From Bacillus safensis (GTDB lineage: Bacteria > Bacillota > Bacilli > Bacillales > Bacillaceae): DNA of 64,000 nucleotides. Every line of letters starts with the position of its first letter. Position 1 is the stretch's first letter. The stretch covers positions 186,001 to 250,000 of the forward strand of contig BSBG01000005.1 in NCBI GenBank assembly GCA_030159235.1. The letters run 5' to 3'. Below, piece after piece: positions 27,532 through 37,291 of this stretch. A program made the position numbers and the translations under genes. A model generated the notes under the pieces. The model worked only from the letters and a program-made list of their open reading frames with translations. It searched no databases and was not told where the DNA came from.

Positions 27532-28233
27532 ATGAATCGTTATACACTTGAAGAATTTGTTCATAATACGCAGCAAGAAGATAAAGGAGAAGGGGTCTTC
27601 GAACTTGAAACACCAAGGCTTCTAGAAATTAATCTGACTGACACCATTTGGGCAAAAACAGGTTCCATGGTTTCCTATCGAGGGAAAATTAAGTTTGAGC
27701 GTGAGGGTGTTTTTGAACATGGTGTTTCTAAGATGTTCAAAAAAATGCTGTCAGGAGAAGGTACCTCACTGATGAAGGCAACAGGTGATGGGAAATTATA
27801 TGTGGCAGATCAAGGGAAAAAAATCTCAATTCTTCGTTTGGCTCAAGGGGAATCTATTTTTGTTAATGGAAACGATCTTCTTGCATTTGAACCGTCTATC
27901 AGCTGGGATATCAAATTGATGAAAAAAGTGTCTGGCATGCTTGCAGGCGGATTATTTAATGTCAAACTAGAAGGGCCGGGCTTAGTTGCGATCACGAGTC
28001 ATTATGAGCCGCTTACCCTCATTGTTCAGCCAGGTGACTCTGTTTATACAGATCCAAACGCGACAGTTGCATGGTCAGGGGACTTAAAAACTGAATTTGT
28101 GACAGATGTTTCATTTAAAACCTTTATTGGCAGGGGAAGCGGAGAGTCTATTCAAATGAAGTTTAGCGGAAGCGGTTTTGTTGTCGTTCAGCCTTTTGAA
28201 GAAATATACACAACAAATGGAAATCAAGGGTAA
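27532..28233 (+). CDS. AIM24-family protein
   Basis: 233 residues, rich in beta strand, with glycine-spaced repeats typical of the AIM24/TIGR00266 double-barrel fold: IWAKTGSMVSYRGKIKFE near residue 38, SIFVNGNDLLAFEPS near 112, and a closing KFSGSGFVVVQP. Bacterial members have no settled function. The ATG at 27532 has GAGGTG at good spacing. I do not recall this gene between cspD and ugtP in B. subtilis 168. It has a perfect terminator. Confidence 0.82.
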   Translation: MNRYTLEEFVHNTQQEDKGEGVFELETPRLLEINLTDTIWAKTGSMVSYRGKIKFEREGVFEHGVSKMFKKMLSGEGTSLMKATGDGKLYVADQGKKISILRLAQGESIFVNGNDLLAFEPSISWDIKLMKKVSGMLAGGLFNVKLEGPGLVAITSHYEPLTLIVQPGDSVYTDPNATVAWSGDLKTEFVTDVSFKTFIGRGSGESIQMKFSGSGFVVVQPFEEIYTTNGNQG

Positions 28234-28235
28234 AG

Positions 28236-28267
28236 AAAAGGTGTCCGTCATTGACGGACACCTTTTT
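28236..28267. terminator. bidirectional terminator between the AIM24 gene and ugtP
   Basis: Fifteen-base perfect arms, AAAAGGTGTCCGTCA and TGACGGACACCTTTT, with T runs on both strands. It touches the ugtP stop codon. Confidence 0.92.
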
Positions 28268-29417
28268 AAGATAATGCACGAGCATACGTTTTATTATTCA
28301 TGATGAGATCTGATTGCTCGACGATATCTTCCAAAATGGTTTGAGAAGATTGTTTTAAATGCAGTTTTTTCATATTTTGTTTCATTGCTTCTAGTTTTGC
28401 TTCATCTTGCAACAAGTTGGTCACAGATTCTAAAATGTCTTCGTGTCTGTTAATGACAATAGCCGCGCCATAATCCTCAAAGAAAAGAGCATTTTCCTTT
28501 TCTTGTCCAGGGACAGGCTTGTAAAGAATGACTGGGATACCGATTGCTGTTGCTTCTGTTAAAGTAATACCGCCTGGTTTTGTAATCATACAATCTGTTA
28601 CTCTGAACAATTCATCAATTTGTTCCACATATCCAAGCGCCTTCAATTGATCCGGGTGTGCTTGCTCAAGTTCGCTAAGCGATTGTTTCAGCGCTTCGTT
28701 CTTTCCGCATACAACAACAATTTGTACTTCACTGTCGAGAAGTAACGCTTCACATAATTCCTTCACATTTTTTAGTACACCGTGAGCACCGGCCATGATG
28801 AGAAGAACTTTTTTGTCTGACGATAATCCATATTTTTTATAGATCGTCGATTTTGACACGTCTGCTTCAAACTGTGGTCGAATAGGAATGCCTGTCACCT
28901 TGACATCGCTTGGATGTGTGCCGATTTCTACTAATTTTTGTTTCACATAATCGGTTGCAACATAATACCGGTCGATGTTTTCATGTACCCAAATCTTATG
29001 AAGACAAAAATCTGTCATGACATTAAAGGTCGGAATCACTTTCCCTGTTTTGTTTCGGTATTCTGGTACAACAATCATCGGGAATGTAATAATAATGATA
29101 TCCGGATTGTGTAACTGAATTAATTCATCGAGACGCTTATTTCCCATCTTTAAATAAATGTTAAATTTGCGTTTATTGTAAATTTTATCTACACCGTAAT
29201 AAAACAAGCGATAAAATTGTTTCCCAATGGAAAAGCTCTTCAAGTATAAATATTGAGTCACTTCTGACACAATGGGATTCGATTCTTGATACAAATTAGA
29301 AACTACAACATGTTCAAACCCTTGGGATTTGCATTCATCATACAGTGTTTTTGCCACCTGCATATGTCCATTTCCATAATTTGCGGTCAAGATTAATATT
29401 TTTTTATTGGTATTCAA
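28266..29417 (-). CDS. ugtP: processive diacylglycerol glucosyltransferase UgtP (YpfP)
   Basis: 383 residues of the MGDG-synthase / GT28 family. The N-terminal KKILILTANYGNGHMQVAKT binds the lipid acceptor side, and the UDP-glucose pocket is formed by GYVEQIDELF and ITKPGGITLTEATAIGIPV. It makes mono- to tri-glucosyl diacylglycerol, the lipoteichoic acid anchor, and in B. subtilis restrains FtsZ according to nutrient state. One residue longer than its B. subtilis counterpart. The 228 bases upstream hold no gene that I can support. Confidence 0.95.
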   Translation of the reverse strand: MNTNKKILILTANYGNGHMQVAKTLYDECKSQGFEHVVVSNLYQESNPIVSEVTQYLYLKSFSIGKQFYRLFYYGVDKIYNKRKFNIYLKMGNKRLDELIQLHNPDIIIITFPMIVVPEYRNKTGKVIPTFNVMTDFCLHKIWVHENIDRYYVATDYVKQKLVEIGTHPSDVKVTGIPIRPQFEADVSKSTIYKKYGLSSDKKVLLIMAGAHGVLKNVKELCEALLLDSEVQIVVVCGKNEALKQSLSELEQAHPDQLKALGYVEQIDELFRVTDCMITKPGGITLTEATAIGIPVILYKPVPGQEKENALFFEDYGAAIVINRHEDILESVTNLLQDEAKLEAMKQNMKKLHLKQSSQTILEDIVEQSDLIMNNKTYARALS

Positions 29418-29645
29418 GAATATTCACCTCAAATGTAATCAACAACAACAAAACTTCGAACGAAAACTATTAATCTCATAGGTCTACATATACATAAAGA
29501 TAACATATAAACAGTCAGAGCATATCATTCGTCACGAAAGAATTAAACTAATTTTAAAAAACAAACAGATGGAAATGATAATGGAAGACAGAGCCATTTG
29601 TATTTTAACACATTTTGACGATTTATCATCGGACCACAGTCTATT

Positions 29646-30554
29646 TTATTCCCAAACGTATGGCGTTTCTTGATAAACATAATAATTAAGCCAATTCATA
29701 AACAATAAAGTTGCATGGGCTTTCCATCGATTCACTGGGACTAATGTGTCACCATCTTCTATAAAATAGTGGACAGGTTTTTGGACTGTATCATGTTTCA
29801 ACAAATCCCTTTCATATTCCTGCATCAATGTGTCTGTATCATATTCAGGATGTCCAGTTAAAAATACTTGTTTATCATCATCTGAAACAATTAAACAAAC
29901 ACCCGCTTCTTCAGACATACTCAACACTTTCAAGTTCGGTGTGTTTTTTAATTGTTCTGTATTAATATCTGTATGCCTAGAATGTGGGACATAGTATACT
30001 TCATCGAAACCTCTGACTAATCTTTCTTTTTTCTCTTTCACAAGATGCTCAAATACGCCAAATTTTTTCTCAGGAAGCTTGATTTTTTCAATACCGTAAT
30101 GGTGATATAAACCTGCCTGTGCACCCCAGCAAATATGAAGGGTTGACGTCACGTTGGTTTTACTCCAGTCCAAAATATCCTGCAGCTCTTTCCAATAGGA
30201 CACTTCTTCAAAAGGTAAATGCTCAATTGGTGCGCCAGTGATGATCATTCCATCAAATTTTTTATGGCGAATCGATTCAAAGGTCGTATAAAATTCATCT
30301 AGATGCTCCCTCGATGTATTCTTCGGTGTATGCGTACTTGGAATCAAAAACGTAAAGTACACTTGCAAAGGAGAATTACCGAGCATTCTCAGCAGCTGCG
30401 TTTCAGTTTGTATTTTTTTTGGCATTAAATTTAAGATCACGATATTCAAAGGACGGATATCTTGCTTGAATGCCCTTGTCTCATCCATGACGAAAATATT
30501 TTCGCTCTCTAGTATTTGTTTTGCCGGCAGATGAACTGGTATGTTAATAGGCAA
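29646..30554 (-). CDS. metA: homoserine O-acetyltransferase (MetA type)
   Basis: 302 residues, MetA family of the class I amidotransferase-like fold. The nucleophile is in [11 protein letters not shown], with the His-Glu partners in TGHPEYD. The acyl-CoA specificity position reads APIEH; in this family glutamate there goes with acetyl-CoA and glycine (E. coli) with succinyl-CoA, so O-acetylhomoserine is the expected product despite the common annotation as succinyltransferase. The TTG at 30554 follows GGGGGTGG. It diverges from fhs. Confidence 0.92.
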   Translation of the reverse strand: MPINIPVHLPAKQILESENIFVMDETRAFKQDIRPLNIVILNLMPKKIQTETQLLRMLGNSPLQVYFTFLIPSTHTPKNTSREHLDEFYTTFESIRHKKFDGMIITGAPIEHLPFEEVSYWKELQDILDWSKTNVTSTLHICWGAQAGLYHHYGIEKIKLPEKKFGVFEHLVKEKKERLVRGFDEVYYVPHSRHTDINTEQLKNTPNLKVLSMSEEAGVCLIVSDDDKQVFLTGHPEYDTDTLMQEYERDLLKHDTVQKPVHYFIEDGDTLVPVNRWKAHATLLFMNWLNYYVYQETPYVWE

Positions 30555-30693
30555 CTCGCCACCCCCTGAATCAAAGCTAATTTCACTTCATTATAGGAAC
30601 TTTCTGGCGATATTTCAATGTTTCAATTATGTTACAATGAAAAATAGAGCAAAAAAGAATGCTGTTTCTGTAAAAAAAGGAGGCTCTTTCGTT

Positions 30694-32376
30694 ATGATCA
30701 CAAAGCATTTATCAGATATTGACATTGCCCAAAAGGCTCAGCTGAGACCAATTCAGGACATCGCAGCAAAGCTGCAAATACAAGACGAAGAATTAGAATG
30801 CTATGGTTTCACAAAAGCGAAAATATCTTTGACTATTTTTGACCGTTTAAAAGAACAAAAAGAAGGACACGTGATTCTAGTGACTTCGATCAACCCTACG
30901 CCAGCAGGTGAGGGGAAGTCCACCGTAACAGTCGGCCTTGGTCAAGCCTTCGAAAAAATTGGTAAAAAAGCAATCATTGCGATGCGTGAACCTTCATTAG
31001 GTCCTACAATGGGCATTAAAGGCGGTGCAGCGGGTGGAGGATATTCACAGGTGCTGCCAATGGAAGAAATCAATCTTCATTTCACGGGAGATTTTCATGC
31101 CATTACATCAGCACATAACGCCTTATCTGCATTTATTGATAATCATATCCATCACGGAAATGAACTCGGTATCGACGCGCGCCGCATTGTGTGGAAACGG
31201 GTGCTTGATTTAAATGATCGTGCATTAAGACAGGTCGTTGTCGGACTTGGCGGTCAGTTAAATGGGTATCCTAGAGAAGACGGTTTTGACATTACGGTTG
31301 CTTCCGAAATGATGGCGATCCTCTGTTTAGCAGAAAACTTAAACGACTTAAAAAAACGTCTTTCTTCTATTATTGTGGCCTATAATCAAGAAGGTGAGCC
31401 AGTCACAGTGGGAGCACTTGGATATGAAGGTGTTCTGACGTTACTTTTAAAAGACGCACTCAAACCAAACCTTGTTCAAACGATTGAAGGAACCCCAGCC
31501 CTTGTCCACGGTGGTCCTTTTGCCAATATTGCACATGGATGCAATAGTTTAATTGCAACCAAAATGGCAGCGAAATTAGCCGATTATGTCGTAACAGAAG
31601 CTGGATTTGGAGCAGATCTTGGAGCAGAAAAGTTTCTGCACATTAAAACAAGAGCCGGTGATTTCAAGCCTAGTGCAGTTGTCATTGTGGCGACAGTTAG
31701 AGCATTAAAGATGCATGGCGGAATGAAGAAAACCGAACTCAAAGAAGAGAATACACACGCTGTACTAGAAGGTATACATAATTTAGAAAAGCATATTGAA
31801 ACCGTGCAAGCTTTTGGTCTTCCATATATCGTTGCGGTGAACCGATTTATAACGGATACAAAAGAAGAAATTCAAGCGATAGAAGATTGGTGCAGCAAAC
31901 ATGGCCATCCAGTCAAAGCCGTGAATGTATGGGAAGAAGGGGGCGAAGGCGGGACAGCTCTTGCCGAGGAACTTGCGACACTCATTGAAAAGAAAAAGAA
32001 CAGCTTTTCCTATTTGTATGAAGAGAATGATTCCATCGAAGAAAAGTTATCTAAAGTTGCCCAAGTGGTTTACGGGGCAGATGGGATCACACTCACATCC
32101 AAAGCAAGAAAGCAGCTGGCGGCTATTGAGAAAAACGGCTGGGCTCATTTGCCGGTTTGTATGGCAAAAACACAATATTCTCTTTCTGATGATCCAGCTT
32201 TAATCGGCAGACCTAAAGGCTTTACCATTACGATTCGAGAGCTAAAGCCATCTGTAGGGGCAGGATTTATTGTTGCCTTAACCGGAAGCATTTTGACAAT
32301 GCCAGGATTACCTAAAAAACCTGCGGCGCTCGAGATGGATTTATTAGAGGACGGCAGTGTGACAGGACTCTTTTAA
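30694..32376 (+). CDS. fhs: formate-tetrahydrofolate ligase
   Basis: 560 residues, normal length for the family. The ATP site is [18 protein letters not shown] near residue 67, followed by the folate-site signature [11 protein letters not shown] near 110. It makes 10-formyl-THF from formate, THF and ATP, feeding purines and initiator tRNA. The ATG at 30694 has AAAGGAGG at good spacing; the open frame upstream has none. B. subtilis 168 lacks fhs as I recall, so this is an addition to the shared order. Confidence 0.95.
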   Translation: MITKHLSDIDIAQKAQLRPIQDIAAKLQIQDEELECYGFTKAKISLTIFDRLKEQKEGHVILVTSINPTPAGEGKSTVTVGLGQAFEKIGKKAIIAMREPSLGPTMGIKGGAAGGGYSQVLPMEEINLHFTGDFHAITSAHNALSAFIDNHIHHGNELGIDARRIVWKRVLDLNDRALRQVVVGLGGQLNGYPREDGFDITVASEMMAILCLAENLNDLKKRLSSIIVAYNQEGEPVTVGALGYEGVLTLLLKDALKPNLVQTIEGTPALVHGGPFANIAHGCNSLIATKMAAKLADYVVTEAGFGADLGAEKFLHIKTRAGDFKPSAVVIVATVRALKMHGGMKKTELKEENTHAVLEGIHNLEKHIETVQAFGLPYIVAVNRFITDTKEEIQAIEDWCSKHGHPVKAVNVWEEGGEGGTALAEELATLIEKKKNSFSYLYEENDSIEEKLSKVAQVVYGADGITLTSKARKQLAAIEKNGWAHLPVCMAKTQYSLSDDPALIGRPKGFTITIRELKPSVGAGFIVALTGSILTMPGLPKKPAALEMDLLEDGSVTGLF

Positions 32377-32450
32377 CCGAAAGCATAAAAAGCGATTTTC
32401 TAAAAGAAGCATGTTACGATAGGAAAAAGTGAATCCTGGGAGGCTATGAG

Positions 32451-32933
32451 ATGTCAATTTATGATATTCAGGTCAAGACCATTAACGGTCAGGAAAAATC
32501 GATGGCAGACTACAAAGGGAAAGTGCTTGTTATTGTAAACACAGCAAGCAAATGTGGACTGACTCCTCAATTTAAACAATTACAAGAGCTATATGATCAA
32601 TATCATGAAAAGGGCCTTGAAATTTTAGGATTTCCGTGTAACCAATTTATGAATCAAGAGCCTGAAGGAGAAGAAGCCATTCAAGAATTCTGTTCTTTGA
32701 ATTATGGAGTGACCTTCCCTATGTTTGCGAAAGTAGATGTCAATGGCGAAGAGGCACACCCGCTGTTCAAACATTTAACAAGTCATGCGAAAGGTGTGCT
32801 TGGGACGAAAACAGTGAAATGGAATTTCACAAAATTTATCGTGGACCAAAACGGAGAAGTCACTGAACGATTCTCTCCGAAAACACCACCAAAAGAATTA
32901 GAAAGCTCTATCATCGCTCTTTTGGACAAATAA
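32451..32933 (+). CDS. bsaA: glutathione-peroxidase-like thiol peroxidase BsaA
   Basis: 160 residues, the same as B. subtilis BsaA. The peroxidatic residue is cysteine rather than selenocysteine (NTASKCGLTPQF), with the conserved Gln/Trp partners in FPCNQFMNQE and VKWNFTKF. As in other Bacillus enzymes the reductant is probably thioredoxin or bacillithiol-linked, since these cells lack glutathione. ypgQ follows one base after the stop. Confidence 0.93.
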   Translation: MSIYDIQVKTINGQEKSMADYKGKVLVIVNTASKCGLTPQFKQLQELYDQYHEKGLEILGFPCNQFMNQEPEGEEAIQEFCSLNYGVTFPMFAKVDVNGEEAHPLFKHLTSHAKGVLGTKTVKWNFTKFIVDQNGEVTERFSPKTPPKELESSIIALLDK

Positions 32934-32934
32934 G

Positions 32935-33558
32935 ATGCTGACAGTCATGCAGCGAAAGCAATTGGAGGCAGCTGCCTCCTTTGTTTCAGATAGGCTGAAG
33001 AATGAACCGACTGGACACGACGCGGCTCATATTGCTCGTGTGCGCCAGCTTGCTGACCATATTGCCAATCAAGAAGGCGGCTCTCTTTTTATCATCGAAA
33101 TGGCAGCGATTGTACATGATTTAATTGATGAAAAGCTGTCAAGTGAATGGAAGGTCACCGAGGAGCAGCTTGAGCATCAGCTCCTTTTGTGGGAAATGGA
33201 CACGCGAGATATCCGGTATATCATGGACATCATTACAACGATGTCTTTTCGTCATCGGCATAAGCAGTTTAGGCCAATGACGTTAGAAGGGGCGATTGTT
33301 CAAGATGCGGATAGGCTGGATGCGATAGGAGCAAACGGCATCGCAAGGGTGTTTACGTATGCGGGCGCAAAAGGTGAGCCCCATTTTACAAAGGACACGA
33401 AGCAGGGCTCTGTGCTAAAACATATGGAAGAAAAACTGCTCAAATTAAAAGACTTGATGAACACTCGTGCAGGAAAACAGCTTGCTGATGAGCGGCATGC
33501 ATTGATGAGTTTATTTATCAAGACGTGGAAAGAAGAATGCGGCCTTACAGATGAGTAG
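32935..33558 (+). CDS. ypgQ: HD-domain phosphohydrolase YpgQ
   Basis: 207 residues, all helical HD fold. The metal ligands are HDAAHIARV (His), VHDLIDE (HD pair) and DADRLDAIGANGIAR (Asp). Structural work on B. subtilis YpgQ showed a Mn-dependent nucleotide pyrophosphohydrolase activity. It abuts bsaA; no clear ribosome site, so translation may depend on coupling. Confidence 0.9.
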   Translation: MLTVMQRKQLEAAASFVSDRLKNEPTGHDAAHIARVRQLADHIANQEGGSLFIIEMAAIVHDLIDEKLSSEWKVTEEQLEHQLLLWEMDTRDIRYIMDIITTMSFRHRHKQFRPMTLEGAIVQDADRLDAIGANGIARVFTYAGAKGEPHFTKDTKQGSVLKHMEEKLLKLKDLMNTRAGKQLADERHALMSLFIKTWKEECGLTDE

Positions 33559-33588
33559 GGTCTTTATGTGTGTAAGGAGGATGTATCA

Positions 33589-34725
33589 ATGAAAATAACA
33601 GCCATAGAACCGACGCCAAGTCCGAATACGATGAAGGTCATTTTAACAGAAGCACTTGCCGGTGGGAAAAGCAACAACTACAAAAAGGATCAAAAAGACG
33701 AAGCACCAGAGATGATCAAGCGTATTTTAAGCATTGAAGGGGTAAAAGGGGTCTATCATGTCGCGGATTTCCTAGCTGTCGAGCGGAATGCAAAATTTGA
33801 CTGGCAGGGTATTTTACAACAGGTCAGAGAAGCGTTTGGACAAGAATCAGAAGGCCTTCAGGAAGGATCGTCATCAGGTGATGACACATTTGGCGAAGTG
33901 AAAGTGTTTGTCCAAATGTTTAATGGGATTCCGATGCAGGTCAAACTGTCAGATGGTGAAAGAGAAGAGCGGTTCGGCATGCCTGAACGCTTTCAAGCAG
34001 CCATTTTAAAGCTTAGAAGCAGCTCAGACAATGTCGTGTTTGAACGAGTATGGAAAGAACATGGCGTTCGTTTTGGGGAATTTGCGGATATCGGGCAGGA
34101 AGTCACAGAAGAGCTGCAAGCAGCCTATGATGACGAACGTTTAGCACGATTAACAGAAGCCGTCAAAGAAGGCCAAGAAGCTGTAGATAGACAGGTGAAC
34201 CGAAAGGCATATGATGTAACAGAAGATATGCTGCGTGAGGAAGATTGGAAAAAACGTTTTGCTCATTTAGAGCAAATGCAGCCAGAAGAAAAGGATATTC
34301 CTGTTTTAATGAAAGCAATGGAGGACCCCAAAACGTCTATTCGCAGACAAGCGGTTGTGAATGCTGGCATGATTGAAGATCCTGCCATTCTGCCTATTTT
34401 ATATAAGGGGCTCGAAGACAAAACAGTAACGGTCCGTAGAACGGCTGGCGACTGTATTTCGGACCTTGGTGACCCAAGTGCTATAGATGCTATGATCGCT
34501 GCATTAAAGGACCCGAGTAAGCTTGTCCGCTGGCGTGCAGCCATGTTCCTTTATGAAGAAGGCGACGAAACAGCACTTGAAGCATTAAAAGAAGCAGAGC
34601 AAGACCCTGAGTTTGAAGTCAGCCTTCAAGTAAAAATGGCGATTGAGCGCATTGAGCATGGGGAAGAAGCGAAAGGCTCTGTATGGAAGCAAATGACAGA
34701 AAGTAGAAAGAATTCATCAGAATGA
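33589..34725 (+). CDS. ypgR: YpgR / CvfC-like protein, NifU-N domain plus HEAT repeats
   Basis: 378 residues. The first 85 resemble the Nfu/NifU N-terminal scaffold domain (IEPTPSPNTMKVILTEAL...VKGVYHVADFLAVER). Residues about 215-365 form HEAT-like helical repeats (EDPKTSIRRQAVVNAGMIED, LGDPSAIDAMIAALKDPS). The S. aureus homologue was described as virulence factor CvfC. The ATG at 33589 follows AAGGAGG; an upstream GTG does not. It is the last gene of the bsaA-ypgQ-ypgR group. Confidence 0.88.
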   Translation: MKITAIEPTPSPNTMKVILTEALAGGKSNNYKKDQKDEAPEMIKRILSIEGVKGVYHVADFLAVERNAKFDWQGILQQVREAFGQESEGLQEGSSSGDDTFGEVKVFVQMFNGIPMQVKLSDGEREERFGMPERFQAAILKLRSSSDNVVFERVWKEHGVRFGEFADIGQEVTEELQAAYDDERLARLTEAVKEGQEAVDRQVNRKAYDVTEDMLREEDWKKRFAHLEQMQPEEKDIPVLMKAMEDPKTSIRRQAVVNAGMIEDPAILPILYKGLEDKTVTVRRTAGDCISDLGDPSAIDAMIAALKDPSKLVRWRAAMFLYEEGDETALEALKEAEQDPEFEVSLQVKMAIERIEHGEEAKGSVWKQMTESRKNSSE

Positions 34726-34736
34726 TGGGGAAAATG

Positions 34737-34769
34737 AACAAGCTGCTAATGAAAAGCAGCTTGTTTTTC
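34737..34769 (+). terminator. terminator after ypgR
   Basis: Perfect eleven-base arms AACAAGCTGCT and AGCAGCTTGTT, loop AATGAAA, then T residues. Confidence 0.92.
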
Positions 34770-34790
34770 TAAAAATGATAGACAGAAAAA

Positions 34791-34848
34791 TTTTTTTAGA
34801 AAAATTATTTTGAATATTGTTGAAATATGCGAAAAAACTCTATATAGT
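34791..34848 (+). promoter_or_regulatory. SigA promoter of ilvD with a possible CodY site
   Basis: TTGAAA (34820-34825), 17 bases, TATAGT (34843-34848). Just upstream, positions 34791-34805 fit the CodY consensus AATTTTCWGAAAATT at 11 of 15 positions. ilvD is a CodY target in B. subtilis, but an A/T-rich stretch can match by chance, so only the promoter part is well supported. Confidence 0.65.
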
Positions 34849-34881
34849 AGTACCAATATAGAATATTGGAGGTCAGATTTT

Positions 34882-34950
34882 ATGACACGAACCTTGCTGA
34901 GCGCTTGCTTCAGCAGCCATGTTGGTCATCAGTCATTCATAGGTGGCTAA
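34882..34950 (+). CDS. possible 22-residue leader peptide of ilvD
   Basis: ATG with GGAGGT ten bases upstream, 22 codons, inside the 180-base ilvD leader. The peptide (MTRTLLSACFSSHVGHQSF...) has no run of Ile, Leu or Val codons, so classical attenuation is not obvious. A small hairpin TGCTGA/TCAGCA lies within the frame at about 34897. Translation is plausible from the ribosome site alone. Confidence 0.4.
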   Translation: MTRTLLSACFSSHVGHQSFIGG

Positions 34951-35032
34951 ATAAACAGAAAATTTGTAAAATAAAATCAACTCAAAATCATGCAGTCAAC
35001 AAGACTTGTAGTATAGGAGGCTTTTTAAACAG

Positions 35033-36709
35033 ATGGCAGAACTACGCAGTAATATGATTAAACAAGGAATCGACAGAGCACCTCACCGAAGCTTACTAAG
35101 AGCAGCGGGGGTAAAGGATGAGGATTTCGGCAAGCCATTTATTGCCGTATGTAATTCCTATATTGATATTGTCCCAGGGCATGTCCATCTTCAGGAATTC
35201 GGAAAGATTGTCAAAGAAGCCATTCGTGAAGCTGGCGGGGTCCCATTTGAATTCAATACGATTGGCGTCGATGATGGAATTGCGATGGGGCATATTGGGA
35301 TGAGATATTCATTGCCAAGCCGTGAAATCATTGCTGACTCTGTAGAAACCGTTGTATCTGCTCATTGGTTTGATGGAATGGTTTGTATTCCTAACTGCGA
35401 TAAAATCACACCAGGAATGATGATGGCAGCGATGCGCGTGAATATCCCGACTGTCTTTGTGAGCGGCGGACCGATGGAAGCGGGTAGAACAAGTGATGGC
35501 AGAAAAATTTCTCTTTCTTCCGTATTTGAAGGGGTTGGCGCTTACCAGTCAGGTAAAATCAATGAAGAGGAATTAAATGAATTAGAGCAGTTTGGCTGTC
35601 CAACCTGTGGATCTTGTTCAGGTATGTTTACAGCAAACTCCATGAACTGTTTAGCAGAAGCACTTGGTATTGCTCTTCCTGGAAATGGAACGATTTTGGC
35701 GACATCACCAGAGCGAAGAGAATTTGCGAAGAAGTCAGCAAAACAACTCATGGAACTCATTAAAAAGGATATTAAACCAAGAGATATTGTCACTGAAAAA
35801 GCAATTGACAATGCATTTGCATTAGATATGGCACTAGGTGGTTCAACGAATACAGTTCTTCACACACTGGCGATTGCAAATGAAGCAGGTGTTGAATATT
35901 CACTTGAACGGATCAATGAAGTAGCAGAACGTGTGCCTCATTTATCAAAACTTGCGCCAGCTTCGGATGTTTATATTGAGGATTTACATGAAGCAGGAGG
36001 CGTCACGGCGGCACTCAATGAATTGTCTAAAAAAGAAGGGGCCATTCATTTAGATACAATGACCGTCACTGCGAAAACGCTTGGCGAGAACATTGCGGGA
36101 CATGAGGTAAAAGATTATAACGTCATTTATCCAATTGACAAGCCATTTACTGAAAAAGGCGGCCTAGCCGTTTTATTTGGCAACCTTGCGCCAGATGGAG
36201 CGATCATTAAAACAGGCGGAGTACAAGACGGGATCACACGTCACGAGGGACCTGCGATCGTATTTGAATCCCAAGAAGAAGCCCTTGAAGGCATCATTAA
36301 TAGAAAAGTAGAAGCAGGACATGTAGTCATTATTCGCTACGAAGGACCTAAAGGCGGACCTGGAATGCCTGAAATGCTTGCACCTACTTCACAAATTGTC
36401 GGAATGGGACTTGGTCCAAAGGTTGCATTAATTACTGACGGACGTTTTTCCGGCGCTTCTCGCGGATTGTCAATTGGACACGTCTCTCCAGAGGCAGCTG
36501 AGGGCGGGCCGCTTGCCTTTGTTGAAAATGGTGATCACGTCGTTGTCGATATTGAACAGCGCATTTTAAGCGTAGATGTTCCCGAGGAAGAATGGGAAAG
36601 AAGAAAAGCAAACTGGAAAGGCTTTGAGCCAAAAGTAAAAACAGGTTACCTTGCTAGATATTCAAAACTTGTGACATCAGCCAATACAGGCGGAATCATG
36701 AAAATTTAA
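35033..36709 (+). CDS. ilvD: dihydroxy-acid dehydratase
   Basis: 558 residues, as in B. subtilis. The iron-sulfur cluster cysteines are [11 protein letters not shown] (Cys near residue 39), [11 protein letters not shown] (near 123) and [15 protein letters not shown] (near 196). The C-terminal half has the swivelling barrel with [20 protein letters not shown]. It makes 2-keto acids for valine, leucine and isoleucine. It starts with ATG behind AGGAGG. ilvA, the isoleucine-specific step, lies 7 kb further on. Confidence 0.96.
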   Translation: MAELRSNMIKQGIDRAPHRSLLRAAGVKDEDFGKPFIAVCNSYIDIVPGHVHLQEFGKIVKEAIREAGGVPFEFNTIGVDDGIAMGHIGMRYSLPSREIIADSVETVVSAHWFDGMVCIPNCDKITPGMMMAAMRVNIPTVFVSGGPMEAGRTSDGRKISLSSVFEGVGAYQSGKINEEELNELEQFGCPTCGSCSGMFTANSMNCLAEALGIALPGNGTILATSPERREFAKKSAKQLMELIKKDIKPRDIVTEKAIDNAFALDMALGGSTNTVLHTLAIANEAGVEYSLERINEVAERVPHLSKLAPASDVYIEDLHEAGGVTAALNELSKKEGAIHLDTMTVTAKTLGENIAGHEVKDYNVIYPIDKPFTEKGGLAVLFGNLAPDGAIIKTGGVQDGITRHEGPAIVFESQEEALEGIINRKVEAGHVVIIRYEGPKGGPGMPEMLAPTSQIVGMGLGPKVALITDGRFSGASRGLSIGHVSPEAAEGGPLAFVENGDHVVVDIEQRILSVDVPEEEWERRKANWKGFEPKVKTGYLARYSKLVTSANTGGIMKI

Positions 36710-36790
36710 TTTGATATCGAACATTTGAAAATTGGCTCTCTCTATAGTATCCTTTATTCACAACATAAGGATTTTAGAGGGGGCTTTTTT

Positions 36791-37225
36791 ATGTCAATGG
36801 CATATGAAGAATATATGCGCCAGCTCGTTGTACCGATGCGCCAAGAGCTGACAAGTGCAGGATTTCAAGAACTGACAACGGAAGAAGTAGTAGAACAAAC
36901 GATGCAGGAAGCAGAAGGAACGACATTTGTGGTAGTCAATTCTGTATGCGGATGCGCTGCCGGATTAGCACGCCCAGCTGCCACTCAAGCTGTGATGAAG
37001 GCAGAAAAAACGCCAGATCGAATCGTAACAGTTTTTGCTGGTCAAGACAGGGAAGCAACGGCAAAAATGAGAGAATACTTCACAGGTGAAGAGCCATCTT
37101 CTCCATCTATGGCACTTTTAAAAGGAAATGAACTCGTTCATTTTATCCCGCGTGACGAAATTGAAGGTCATGAAATGGAAGACATCATGAAAAACGTCTT
37201 ATCTGCATTCGAAAAACATTGCTAA
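36791..37225 (+). CDS. brxA: bacilliredoxin BrxA (YphP)
   Basis: 144 residues, thioredoxin-like, DUF1094/YphP family. The active site is the unusual CGC motif in NSVCGCAAGLARP. It removes bacillithiol from S-bacillithiolated proteins. The ATG at 36791 is behind AGAGGGGG, giving the known family length; a longer frame upstream has no ribosome site. Confidence 0.95.
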   Translation: MSMAYEEYMRQLVVPMRQELTSAGFQELTTEEVVEQTMQEAEGTTFVVVNSVCGCAAGLARPAATQAVMKAEKTPDRIVTVFAGQDREATAKMREYFTGEEPSSPSMALLKGNELVHFIPRDEIEGHEMEDIMKNVLSAFEKHC

Positions 37226-37236
37226 TACAAGTGTTG

Positions 37237-37268
37237 AAATGTCCTGTGATCCATTCAGGGCATTTTTT
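37237..37268 (+). terminator. terminator after brxA
   Basis: AATGTCCTG and CAGGGCATT arms (one mismatch) and a T run. Confidence 0.75.
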
Positions 37269-37291
37269 CTTGATTATGATGGAGGAACAGC

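Noticed and set aside
29418-29645. gene or structured RNA in the 228-base gap between ugtP and metA
   Set aside because: A/T-rich on both strands with no frame, terminator or clear promoter that I can defend.
30555-30693. SAM (S-box) riboswitch for metA
   Set aside because: The 140 bases shared by metA and fhs starts hold none of the S-box conserved words, and there is no terminator hairpin.
34849-35032. T-box riboswitch ahead of ilvD
   Set aside because: No T-box core sequence (AGGGTGGNACCGCG type) and no terminator hairpin with U run is seen.
34866-35057. 63-codon frame starting with TTG that overlaps the ilvD start
   Set aside because: No ribosome site, rich in rare-looking residues, overlaps the real gene; the 22-codon frame in the same leader has better signals.
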